Assembly (NCBI GenBank): GCA_900319355.1 | Contig: ONOC01000031.1 | Coordinates: 1-34,879 of the forward strand | DNA length: 34,879 bases | Direction of reading: 5' to 3' | Source of the DNA: an uncultured Eubacteriales bacterium | Lineage (GTDB): Bacteria > Bacillota > Clostridia > Lachnospirales > Lachnospiraceae | Shown here: positions 17,270-24,373 of the stretch, piece after piece | Position numbering within the stretch: the stretch's first letter is position 1 | Layout: the number at the start of each line of letters is the position of its first letter | Program-made: the position numbers and the translations under genes | Notes under the pieces: generated by a model | What the model was told of the DNA's origin: nothing | Databases searched by the model: none | Seen by the model: the letters and a program-made list of their open reading frames with translations, nothing else

Positions 17270-18028
17270 TTATTCCTCTTTTCCCGCTGTTCCGTTCAAA
17301 ACACGCTCCAGTACGGTATCGTGTGCCAGCAGTTCCACGGTATCATCCAGCGGCTCCAGTTCCGGGCGGGTGCCCGTCTTTCTCTGGAAAGCATCCCTGA
17401 TCAGCTCGTCGGAAAACGCCGGATTTTTCGGGAGGACCGGCCCGTGGCTGTAACAGCCGAAGACATTGCGGTAACGGACGCCCTCCGTGCCGTCGTTTCC
17501 GTTGTTTCCACAGCCTTTCAGCACATGGCCGAGCGGTGTCACACCGCTGCCGAGATACGTCCGGCCGCTGTGATTTTCAAAGCCGACCACCGTGCTTCCG
17601 CCGGATTCCGTCCCGAGTTCGAAGGCGTAATTCCCGATCATGCGCTTCTCGCCGCCCTTTGTGTAAAAATCAACGGCTCCGAGAAAATCGCAGCGCACGC
17701 CGTCACTTGTCTCATAGTAGTTTCCCATCATCTGGTAGCCGCCGCAGATGCAGAGGAAAACCTTCCCGTCCTCAACAGCCGCCCGGATGTTGTCACCTTT
17801 TCCAGCAGCCAGATCCTTCAGCAGCACTTCCTGCTCAAAATCCTGCCCGCCTCCGCTGAAGAAAAGGTCATAGTCCGTCAGAGGATCGCTGTCGCCGATG
17901 CCGACGCGGGTAACCTCCGCCTTCATGCCGCGCCACGCAAGCCGCTGCGTAAGACAGCGGATATTGCCGCGGTCGCCGTACAGATTCAACACCTCCGGGT
18001 AAAGGTGGCAGATTTTCAGTGTATCCAT
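17270..18028 (-). CDS. gatD: Lipid II isoglutaminyl synthase, glutamine amidotransferase subunit GatD
   Basis: Class I glutaminase-like subunit that supplies ammonia to MurT for amidating D-Glu of lipid II to D-isoglutamine. The 252-residue protein starts with the typical ICHLYPEVLNLYGDRGNI. It carries the nucleophile Cys in FLCICGGYQMMG and a catalytic His in YSHGPVLPKNP. The ATG at 18028 follows GGGAGGG and lies 1 nt after the murT stop codon (TGATATG), so synthesis is coupled. The C-terminal tail ends just before the oppA promoter. Confidence 0.93.
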   Translation of the reverse strand: MDTLKICHLYPEVLNLYGDRGNIRCLTQRLAWRGMKAEVTRVGIGDSDPLTDYDLFFSGGGQDFEQEVLLKDLAAGKGDNIRAAVEDGKVFLCICGGYQMMGNYYETSDGVRCDFLGAVDFYTKGGEKRMIGNYAFELGTESGGSTVVGFENHSGRTYLGSGVTPLGHVLKGCGNNGNDGTEGVRYRNVFGCYSHGPVLPKNPAFSDELIRDAFQRKTGTRPELEPLDDTVELLAHDTVLERVLNGTAGKEE

Positions 18029-18029
18029 A

Positions 18030-19406
18030 TCAGCCCTCCCAGAAACCGGCCCTGCCGGTGATTTTGCCAAGTTCAGCGCGAAGTGAGAGCATGGCGGTGT
18101 AATTCGGAAGCACGAAGACAGGAATCCGGCTCTGCTTCATCCTGCTGATCAGTTCCTCCTGACTGTGGATCACCTCGTACTCTCTTCCGCCGAGATCCGC
18201 ATACTTCAGACGGAGCAGCATGTCCTCCGCTCTGTCGCCCGTCACATACACGCGCTTCAGATGCTCATCGCCGCAGACCGACTCAAAATCGGCATCCCAG
18301 ATCCATGAAATGTCATGGCCGTCCGCTGTCCGGTCATTGAGGCAGAACACGGCAGCATAATCCGTATCCGCGCCCGCCACATAAGAGAGCGCCTGGTTGC
18401 AGCCGGCAGGATTTTTCACCAGGATCATCTGCACCTTTGTGCCGTCCAGATCAAAGGTCTCGAGCCTGCCGAAACTGCTGTGCACATCAGAAAGAGAGGT
18501 TATGATTTCTTTTCTGTCGAAACCTGCCGCCGTATAAGCCGCAAGCGCCGCTGCCGCGTTGTAAATGTTGTAGACAGCCGGAAGACCGATGCGCACCTCC
18601 TCCGATTCTTTTCCAAACCGGAAGCGGATCGTACTCCCGCTCATATCCTGACGCAGAATGTCCGTGACGGCCATGTCAGCCGCCGGGCGGCTGTAGCCGC
18701 ACTTCGGGCAGCGGAATCCGCCCAGGTGGGCGTAGGTGTGGTAATCATATTCGTATTCCGCGCCGCAGCGGATACAGTATCTCGCATCCGAGATTTCCGC
18801 GTTTTCCTGCCTGCCCACGGGGATATCAATGCCGTAATAAACGACTTTGTTCGGCACCTGATATGCCAGCGAAACGACAAGAGAATCATCGGCATTCAGG
18901 CAGAGCACCGCGTCGGGACAGAGCTCAATACCTTTTTTGATCTCGTCCCTTGTATGCATGACTTCTCCGTAACGGTCAAGCTGATCCCGGAACAGATTCG
19001 TTACCGCAATCACCTTCGGATGGATCTTCGAAACCACCTGCTTTAAGGCAGCCTCGTCGCATTCGATCACGGCAAATTTCTTCTTCGGATGACCTGACGC
19101 CGTCGCATTGGAAGTAAATTCCGCCGTCACGCCCGGAAGCAGATTGGCGCCGGAGCGGTTCGCCAGTGTCGGCCTGCCTGAGGATTCAAGCGCATGTGAA
19201 AGCATATTGCAGGTTGTTGTCTTGCCGTTCGTCCCCGTCACGACAATGATGTCCATGCCGGCCGAAACCTTTTCCAGAATATTGCTGTCTATTTTCATGG
19301 CAACCTTGCCGGGCAGCGTGGTGCCGCCCCTGTGAAGGACACGCAGGGCTGCCCTCACCGCCTTGCACGCGCCTACGGCGAGAGCGGTGCTGAATGATTG
19401 ACTCAT
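18030..19406 (-). CDS. murT: Lipid II isoglutaminyl synthase, Mur ligase subunit MurT
   Basis: ATP-using Mur-ligase-like subunit that activates the D-Glu carboxylate of lipid II. The 458-residue protein has the P-loop VVTGTNGKTTTCNML and the Mur ligase NLFRDQLDRYGE segment. A four-cysteine zinc ribbon (CIRCG...CPKCG), which is diagnostic for MurT, follows, then a C-terminal DUF1727-type domain (LVKNPAGCNQ). The ATG has AAGGAG 11 nt upstream. A near-perfect sigma-A promoter lies about 50 bp further up. The two-gene unit murT-gatD is standard in Gram-positives. Confidence 0.95.
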   Translation of the reverse strand: MSQSFSTALAVGACKAVRAALRVLHRGGTTLPGKVAMKIDSNILEKVSAGMDIIVVTGTNGKTTTCNMLSHALESSGRPTLANRSGANLLPGVTAEFTSNATASGHPKKKFAVIECDEAALKQVVSKIHPKVIAVTNLFRDQLDRYGEVMHTRDEIKKGIELCPDAVLCLNADDSLVVSLAYQVPNKVVYYGIDIPVGRQENAEISDARYCIRCGAEYEYDYHTYAHLGGFRCPKCGYSRPAADMAVTDILRQDMSGSTIRFRFGKESEEVRIGLPAVYNIYNAAAALAAYTAAGFDRKEIITSLSDVHSSFGRLETFDLDGTKVQMILVKNPAGCNQALSYVAGADTDYAAVFCLNDRTADGHDISWIWDADFESVCGDEHLKRVYVTGDRAEDMLLRLKYADLGGREYEVIHSQEELISRMKQSRIPVFVLPNYTAMLSLRAELGKITGRAGFWEG

Positions 19407-19454
19407 AGATCTGTTGTCTCCTTCGGATTAAGCTCGTTTCTTCTTAAGAAATGA

Positions 19455-19483
19455 ATTATACGCCTCCGTCGTACGGCTTGCAA
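19455..19483 (-). promoter_or_regulatory. Sigma-A promoter of murT-gatD
   Basis: TTGCAA (19478-19483), a 17-bp spacer and a perfect TATAAT (19455-19460) on the minus strand, about 50 bp upstream of the murT start codon. Confidence 0.8.
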
Positions 19484-19506
19484 ATTATAACTTCAGCGGA
19501 TAAAAT

Positions 19507-19739
19507 GTACTGTATTAAGCAGTCGACACGCAGACAGTTTTTGGGCATGCGAAGCATGCACAGAAAACTGTATGCGCGATCGACGCAAACATGTATGAGC
19601 ACGAAGTGACGCGATAGCGGCACGGAACACACGAAGTGTGATGCGGTGAGGCGAACGCCGCGTCAGACCGACGAAGTCGGTCTCATGTGCCGACTGCGGG
19701 AATCGCGAAGCGATGGAGCAGTCGGGCTTAATACAGTAC
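19507..19739 (+). repeat. Structured palindromic element, copy 1 (candidate ncRNA or MITE-like)
   Basis: A perfect 14-bp terminal inverted repeat (19507-19520 with 19726-19739) encloses several hairpins: 19522-19584 with inner stems at 19534-19541/19564-19571 and GCATGC/GCATGC; CACAC-GAA-GTGTG at 19628-19640; GACCGAC-GAA-GTCGGTC at 19666-19682; and 19691-19697 with 19718-19724. Most loops are the triplet GAA. A second copy with the same architecture lies at 32923-33181. It ends 60 bp before the CYTH start codon, inside the murT/CYTH divergent spacer. No transposase or open reading frame is present. Confidence 0.8.
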
Positions 19740-19799
19740 TGTGGCATCTTGTATGATATAGGTGTTTTCTGTATTCCGCACGACAGAAAGGAACACGTC

Positions 19800-20309
19800 A
19801 TGGAAATTGAACGCAAATGGATGGTTAAGGGATGGCCGGTGCAGGATCTGCCTCTGATCAGGCAGCAGTCAATGCGTCAGGGCTATCTGGTACCCTCTTC
19901 GCCGACGGTGCGGATCCGTGAGGAGTCGCCGGATGACGGTGAAACGAAGTATATTCTGTGCTTCAAATCGCACGGACTGATGGCCAGGAAAGAAATTGAA
20001 ATTGAGATTACAAAGGAAAAGTTCGATGATCTGGAAGATCTGATCGGTCTGCCGCTGATCCCGAAAATCCGCCGTGAGTACCGTCTGCCGGACGGTCTGG
20101 TGCTGGAAGTGAATCATGTGGATGAAGGTGCGCCGACGGCGTTCTGGTACGCAGAGGTAGAATATCCCACCGTTGAGGCTGCTGACGCCTGGAAACCTGA
20201 AGATGCAGGACTTGCCGGCTACCTGAATGATGAAGTGACAAAAATCCCCGGCCAGAGCATGGGCGCGTACTGGACAGCCACAAGACTGCATCATGCAGAA
20301 AATTCCTGA
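19800..20309 (+). CDS. CYTH domain protein
   Basis: A 169-residue soluble protein beginning with MEIERKW, which supplies the ExExK signature of CYTH (adenylyl cyclase/thiamine triphosphatase) domains. Alternating charged strands such as TVRIREES, KYILCFKS and RKEIEIEI fit the family's beta-tunnel fold for triphosphate substrates. It is close to the length of stand-alone bacterial CYTH phosphatases. The true substrate (triphosphate, nucleotide or inorganic polyphosphate) cannot be told from the sequence. The ATG at 19800 has AAAGGA 7-8 nt upstream; an upstream in-frame ATG lies inside the structured element and is rejected. It is transcribed opposite to its neighbours. Confidence 0.88.
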   Translation: MEIERKWMVKGWPVQDLPLIRQQSMRQGYLVPSSPTVRIREESPDDGETKYILCFKSHGLMARKEIEIEITKEKFDDLEDLIGLPLIPKIRREYRLPDGLVLEVNHVDEGAPTAFWYAEVEYPTVEAADAWKPEDAGLAGYLNDEVTKIPGQSMGAYWTATRLHHAENS

Positions 20310-20310
20310 T

Positions 20311-20379
20311 GCGGCTTCCCGATGAAGCCGCTGATAAAAAATCCGGGCAGACGCCTTTTCGGTGTCCGCCCGGATTTTT
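20311..20379. terminator. Bidirectional terminator between CYTH and NlpC/P60 genes
   Basis: The stem ATCCGGGC...GCCCGGAT (20341-20348 with 20368-20375, longer with mismatches) is flanked by A6 on the left and T5 on the right, so it works on both strands for the two convergent genes. A further perfect 8-bp hairpin (20311-20318 with 20324-20331) sits directly after the CYTH stop codon. Confidence 0.92.
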
Positions 20380-20404
20380 CTGTGTTTCATTCTGATTTCT
20401 TATG

Positions 20405-21775
20405 TCAGATTAAACGTCTTACGGTCTGAATGGTCTGATGTGTCGCACTGCTGATGCAGATACCCAGCTGCTCGTTTGCCGCATTGACGATCTGTCCTCC
20501 GCCGATGTAGATGCCTACATGACCGGAATAAACGATGATATCGCCCGGCTGAGCCTCGGAATACGAAATGCCGACTCCTGAGGATGCCATCGCATAGGAT
20601 GTTCTCGGGAGGCTGATGCCGAAGTGTGCGAATACCGCCTGCGTAAATCCGGAGCAGTCACATCCGTTTGTCAGGGAAGTTCCGCCCCATACATACGGGT
20701 TGCCGATAAACTGTTCTGCGTATGCCACGATCTGTGAACCAAGTGAAGAATCATAGCTTGCAGAAGAAGCTGTATCGGAAGATGCCGTCGATGAACCTGT
20801 ATTCGACGCTGTGCTCTGTGAAGCAGAAGACGTGTTCTGCGATGCAGAAGCGGTCTGTGTCGACTGCGAAGTTCCTGCGTACTGCGATGCCGAATTATCT
20901 GTGGCTGCTGTTGCCGCCGAATCCGTCACGCCGGTTGTCTGAACGGTCTGCGCCTGCTTTGTCTCGGCCGCCTGCTGTGCCGCCGCAGCTGCCGCTGCTG
21001 CCGCCGCCTGCTCTGCCGCTTCTCTTTCAGCCTTCTGCTGTTCGAGTTCGGCGATTTTTTCGTTCTGCTCTTCAATCAGTGCCTGATACTGCTCCGCCAT
21101 GGAGTTCGCATCACTGATCTGCTGATCTGTGTTATCCGACTGTGTCTGTGCCTGACTGAGCAGATCCTCGAGATGAGCCTTTCCCTCTTCCTGCTCTTTC
21201 TTCATAACCTCCAGCGAGGACTTCTGATCAAGCTGCTGCTGTTCAAGCTCGGAAACCTTGTTGGTGATTTCCGTATAGGAATCGAGTGCGTCTCTGTCGT
21301 AGTTATAAAGAGAAGCCACATCTGACTCATTATTCATGACAAGTCCGAGCTTCTCATCCGTCAGCAGCAGGTTGACCCAGCCGCCGTTGTCTCCCTCTTC
21401 ATAGAGGTATTTGATACGCTTGGAAATGCCCTCTTCCTGATTTTTCTGTTCCTGTCTCGCATCCTTCAGATCCTGCTGGGTCTGAGCGATCTTATCCTCA
21501 GTATCGGAAATCTGATCGTCAAGAGAATTGATGCTTGCAATGGTTGTCACCAGCTGTGCATTGTAGTCATCAATCTGATCTGTCAGGGCCTGCTTCTGTG
21601 CCTCCAGATCTGAAATCTGTGCTTCCAGATCGGCCAGATCACTGTTTGTCTCTTCCTGCTGTGACTGAATATATGCGATGTCATCATCTTCATCCGCGAA
21701 AACGTTGAATGGCTGTGCCAGCAACATCATCGCGGAAAGACTGACTGCGGTTGTCTTTAATAATCTTTGCTTCAT
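20405..21775 (-). CDS. Secreted NlpC/P60 peptidoglycan hydrolase with coiled-coil domain (PcsB/CwlO-like)
   Basis: The 456-residue exported protein has a signal peptide (about 1-28, ending VFA) and a long Gln/Glu/Asp-rich coiled coil (about 30-250) as in PcsB/CwlO/RipA-type hydrolases. An Ala-rich stretch and a Ser/Thr/Gln linker (to about 340) precede a C-terminal NlpC/P60 domain. The catalytic Cys374 lies in CDCSGF, His419 in SGHVGIYIGGG, and Asn431 in NAANEQ takes the third position. Such enzymes cut the D-Glu/meso-DAP stem peptide; the coiled coil normally keeps them inactive until FtsEX or another partner binds. The ATG at 21775 follows GGAGGT. Two upstream in-frame ATGs overlap or precede that site and are rejected. 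Confidence 0.92.
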   Translation of the reverse strand: MKQRLLKTTAVSLSAMMLLAQPFNVFADEDDDIAYIQSQQEETNSDLADLEAQISDLEAQKQALTDQIDDYNAQLVTTIASINSLDDQISDTEDKIAQTQQDLKDARQEQKNQEEGISKRIKYLYEEGDNGGWVNLLLTDEKLGLVMNNESDVASLYNYDRDALDSYTEITNKVSELEQQQLDQKSSLEVMKKEQEEGKAHLEDLLSQAQTQSDNTDQQISDANSMAEQYQALIEEQNEKIAELEQQKAEREAAEQAAAAAAAAAAQQAAETKQAQTVQTTGVTDSAATAATDNSASQYAGTSQSTQTASASQNTSSASQSTASNTGSSTASSDTASSASYDSSLGSQIVAYAEQFIGNPYVWGGTSLTNGCDCSGFTQAVFAHFGISLPRTSYAMASSGVGISYSEAQPGDIIVYSGHVGIYIGGGQIVNAANEQLGICISSATHQTIQTVRRLI

Positions 21776-21844
21776 TCTTACCTCCATTTGAACCAACTGA
21801 CCCCTCAAATGACGTAATAATTATGACACAGTTTTCTTAACACA

Positions 21845-21879
21845 ATCACAATATTATCACAAGATCTTATTAAAAACAA
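21845..21879 (-). promoter_or_regulatory. Candidate promoter and TGTGAT direct repeat upstream of the NlpC/P60 gene
   Basis: A possible TTGTTT (21874-21879) and TAATAT (21851-21856) are 17 bp apart on the minus strand in an AT-rich region. An exact direct repeat TGTGAT-N5-TGTGAT (21845-21861) overlaps the -10 box. The spacing resembles the WalR box layout but the hexamers do not match its consensus. Confidence 0.35.
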
Positions 21880-21923
21880 CCTTAATATATTTCATTTTTA
21901 TTTAATTTTTGATATCGGATGGT

Positions 21924-22967
21924 TCAGCAGATCCTCGGAAGGCCCTCTCCGCGCAGCACGTCGATACTTCTCTCGCCGCCGACTGCTGTTCTCAGGATCA
22001 CATCGCCGGGCTGTGCCTGCGTTGATTTTTCCTCCGCTGCTCCGGCTACATGTCCGATCACCTGTGCGTTTTCACCGTAGACGGAACCGCGGATGATCTC
22101 CAGTGCGCGGTCCTCATCCTCCCGCGCCACGATACAGATCATCTTTCCTTCGTTGCCCATGTACAGAGGATCCAGGCCCATGATGCCGCAGAAATCACGG
22201 ACGGCCGGCCGCACCGGAATGCTTTCGTCGCGGATCAGAAAAATCTTTCCGGAAGCCCCGGCAAGTTCTTTGAGAACGGTTCCGAGTCCTCCGCGCGTGA
22301 TGTCACGCATCGAATGAACCTTCACACCGGAGGTGATCAGCTTTCCGACCATGTCGACCAGCGGAGCATTGTCGCTCTCCGTACTGACATCAATATCCAT
22401 TCTTGCACCGAGAATCGTCGCATGGTGATCGCCCAGCGTCCCCGAAACAATGATCGCATCACCGGGCTGTGCCTTCGCTGCAGAGACATCGACGGAAACC
22501 GTCTTCCCCGACGCGTCTTTCCATCCGTCCATCAGCCCGCAGCCCGCCGTATTGATATAGATCTCCGGGGTTTTTCCCGGACTTCCCTCGACCACTTTCG
22601 TGTCACCGGCTACGATCCGGACACCGGCCTCTTTCGCCGTCTCCGCCATCGAGTGTGCCACTCTCTTAAGAAAAGAAAACGTCACGCCCTCGCCGAGAAT
22701 GAAGCCGGCGGTCAGATATGCCGGTCTGCTCCCGCGCATCAGGAGATCATTGACCGTGCCGCAGACCGCAAGCCGACCGATATCTCCGCCTTTGTAAATC
22801 TGCGGCGTGACCACAAAGCTGTCCGTCGTCAGTGCCACTCTGGCGCCGGCGTCCACAACCGCGGCATCATCCATCTCGTCATGAAACTCTTTTTCAAAAA
22901 TCTCCCCGATCAGCTCTCCGGTTGCGCTTCCGCCGCTGCCGTGCGCCGTTGTGATTACTTTTTCCAT
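21924..22967 (-). CDS. hypE: Hydrogenase maturation protein HypE
   Basis: HypE dehydrates a carbamoylated C-terminal cysteine to a thiocyanate, the CN donor for the [NiFe] centre. The 347-residue protein has the PurM-like layout (GSGGSATGELI at the N-terminus, DDAAVVD, MRDITRGGLGTVLKE). It ends in PRIC, so the obligatory terminal Cys is in place. The ATG follows an AGGAAAG-type site, 15 bp after hypD. It is the last gene of the ech-hyp block; no clear terminator is visible before the NlpC leader. Confidence 0.96.
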   Translation of the reverse strand: MEKVITTAHGSGGSATGELIGEIFEKEFHDEMDDAAVVDAGARVALTTDSFVVTPQIYKGGDIGRLAVCGTVNDLLMRGSRPAYLTAGFILGEGVTFSFLKRVAHSMAETAKEAGVRIVAGDTKVVEGSPGKTPEIYINTAGCGLMDGWKDASGKTVSVDVSAAKAQPGDAIIVSGTLGDHHATILGARMDIDVSTESDNAPLVDMVGKLITSGVKVHSMRDITRGGLGTVLKELAGASGKIFLIRDESIPVRPAVRDFCGIMGLDPLYMGNEGKMICIVAREDEDRALEIIRGSVYGENAQVIGHVAGAAEEKSTQAQPGDVILRTAVGGERSIDVLRGEGLPRIC

Positions 22968-22982
22968 TCTTTCCTCCTGCCC

Positions 22983-24029
22983 TCAGTCTCTTCTCCCTGC
23001 CGTCAGATAGGTGAAGCAGCTTCCCTCCTGAGATACCATGCAGGCGCCCTGCGGCGTCATCGGCGTACATACCTTTCCGAAAAGCGGGCATTCCCGCGGC
23101 CGGACCCGTCCTGTCAGCACCTCGCTGCAGCGGCACGCCGGATTGGCCTGCCGGTCCTCCGTCAGATCAAAGCTTCCCGCATCATACTCCCTGTATGGCT
23201 CACGCAGCACCCGGCCGGATCCCTCGATCATGCCCAGGCCCCGCCATACCGCAGGTGCGGGTTCGAAATATCTGTCTGTCAGGGTCTGTGCTTCTCTGTT
23301 GCCCTCACGGGAAACCACCATCGGGTAATAATTTTTCACCACGCCCTTTCCGCAGTTTTTCACGATACCGGTAATCGCAATCAGAAGTCCCTGACCGCTG
23401 AAACCGGCTACGCCGAAAGGAATGCCATACTTCTCTGCCAGCGGCTCATATGCCGCATACCCGGAAACCGTGCACACATGTCCCGGCGCAAGAAAACCGT
23501 TGACCGGTGCGCCGTCCCCGCAGAGTTTTTCAACCACCGGGGGCATCGTCTTCAGTGCCGTAAGCAGACGGACGTTGGTGATTTTTTTCTCCGTCAGCTC
23601 CTGCATCAGCAGTGCATAGACCGGCGTCGTCGTCTCGAAGCCCACGGCGGCAAAGACAAAAATCGTCTCCGGCTCTTTCTCTGCCATCGGGATGATGTCC
23701 ATCGGCGAGTAGACCATCGCCACGCGCGCGCCCTTTCCTCTTGCGGAAGCCAGGCTCTCCCCGCTTCCCGGCACACGGATCAGGTCGCCGAAAGTCACCA
23801 CGCAGTGGCCTTTCATGCCGGCCAGACTGATCAGCCTGTCTATATAGGAAGAAGGTGTCACACAGACCGGGCAGCCGGGACCCGAAATCAGATGAATCTT
23901 CGGCGAGAGCAGTGACGGAATGCCGTTCTTTGCGATCGCTGCCGTATGGCTCCCGCAGATTTCCATGATATTCATTTCCGGTCCGTCATAGTTTTTCAGA
24001 AAACGCTTTACCGAATCCAGATCCGCCAT
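22983..24029 (-). CDS. hypD: Hydrogenase maturation protein HypD
   Basis: HypD is the [4Fe-4S] scaffold on which, with HypC, the Fe(CN)2CO unit is assembled. The 348-residue protein contains the family motifs CGSHT near the start, GPGCPVCVTP at about 50-59, and GFETTTP. The C-terminal cysteine cluster (ACRCSEVLTG...ECPLFGKVC) binds the cluster. The ATG begins 1 nt after the hypC stop codon (TGAGATG), so both partners are made together. Confidence 0.96.
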   Translation of the reverse strand: MADLDSVKRFLKNYDGPEMNIMEICGSHTAAIAKNGIPSLLSPKIHLISGPGCPVCVTPSSYIDRLISLAGMKGHCVVTFGDLIRVPGSGESLASARGKGARVAMVYSPMDIIPMAEKEPETIFVFAAVGFETTTPVYALLMQELTEKKITNVRLLTALKTMPPVVEKLCGDGAPVNGFLAPGHVCTVSGYAAYEPLAEKYGIPFGVAGFSGQGLLIAITGIVKNCGKGVVKNYYPMVVSREGNREAQTLTDRYFEPAPAVWRGLGMIEGSGRVLREPYREYDAGSFDLTEDRQANPACRCSEVLTGRVRPRECPLFGKVCTPMTPQGACMVSQEGSCFTYLTAGRRD

Positions 24030-24030
24030 C

Positions 24031-24249
24031 TCAGACCTCGTCCATTTCCCTCAGAAGCTCGTCAATTTCATCCGCTTCCGATTCACTTAACTTCTGCATA
24101 ATGCAGCCCGCATGCACCAGTACCCTGTCACCCGGTTTTACGCTGACAAGTCCTGTTCTTGCATCGAGTATATTTCCCGAAAAATCAACCTTTGCGGTGT
24201 TTGTTTTCTCATCCGTACGGATCACCGTTCCGGGCAGTGCCACACACAT
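24031..24249 (-). CDS. hypC: Hydrogenase maturation chaperone HypC
   Basis: Small OB-fold chaperone (72 residues) that carries the iron ligand set between HypD and the hydrogenase large subunit. The N-terminal MCVALPG with the essential Cys2 and the later HAGCIMQKL motif identify it. The ATG has a GTGAG-type site. It is separated from hypF by 124 bp. Confidence 0.96.
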   Translation of the reverse strand: MCVALPGTVIRTDEKTNTAKVDFSGNILDARTGLVSVKPGDRVLVHAGCIMQKLSESEADEIDELLREMDEV

Positions 24250-24277
24250 AATCTCACCTGTTTCTGAAAATGCTGAT

Positions 24278-24320
24278 GCAGACCCCCGCCCGGCAGTTTA
24301 TGCCACCGGCATGGGTCTGC
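24278..24320 (-). other. Stem-loop in the hypF-hypC spacer
   Basis: An 8-bp perfect stem GCAGACCC/GGGTCTGC (24278-24285 with 24313-24320) encloses a smaller GC-rich fold in the 124-bp gap. No T-run follows, so it is more likely an mRNA processing or stability element than a terminator. Confidence 0.4.
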
Positions 24321-24373
24321 TGTCCATCTGCTGTTACCGGCCTTCCGGCCGCGTACTCATGCGTTCACGGCTT

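Noticed and set aside
22050..23915. Long plus-strand open frame opposite hypE/hypD
   Set aside because: It lies wholly antisense to two strongly conserved genes, lacks a credible ribosome binding site and has an Arg/His-rich composition typical of shadow frames. The same holds for long plus-strand frames at 11118-12365, 14360-15484 and 27587-28930.
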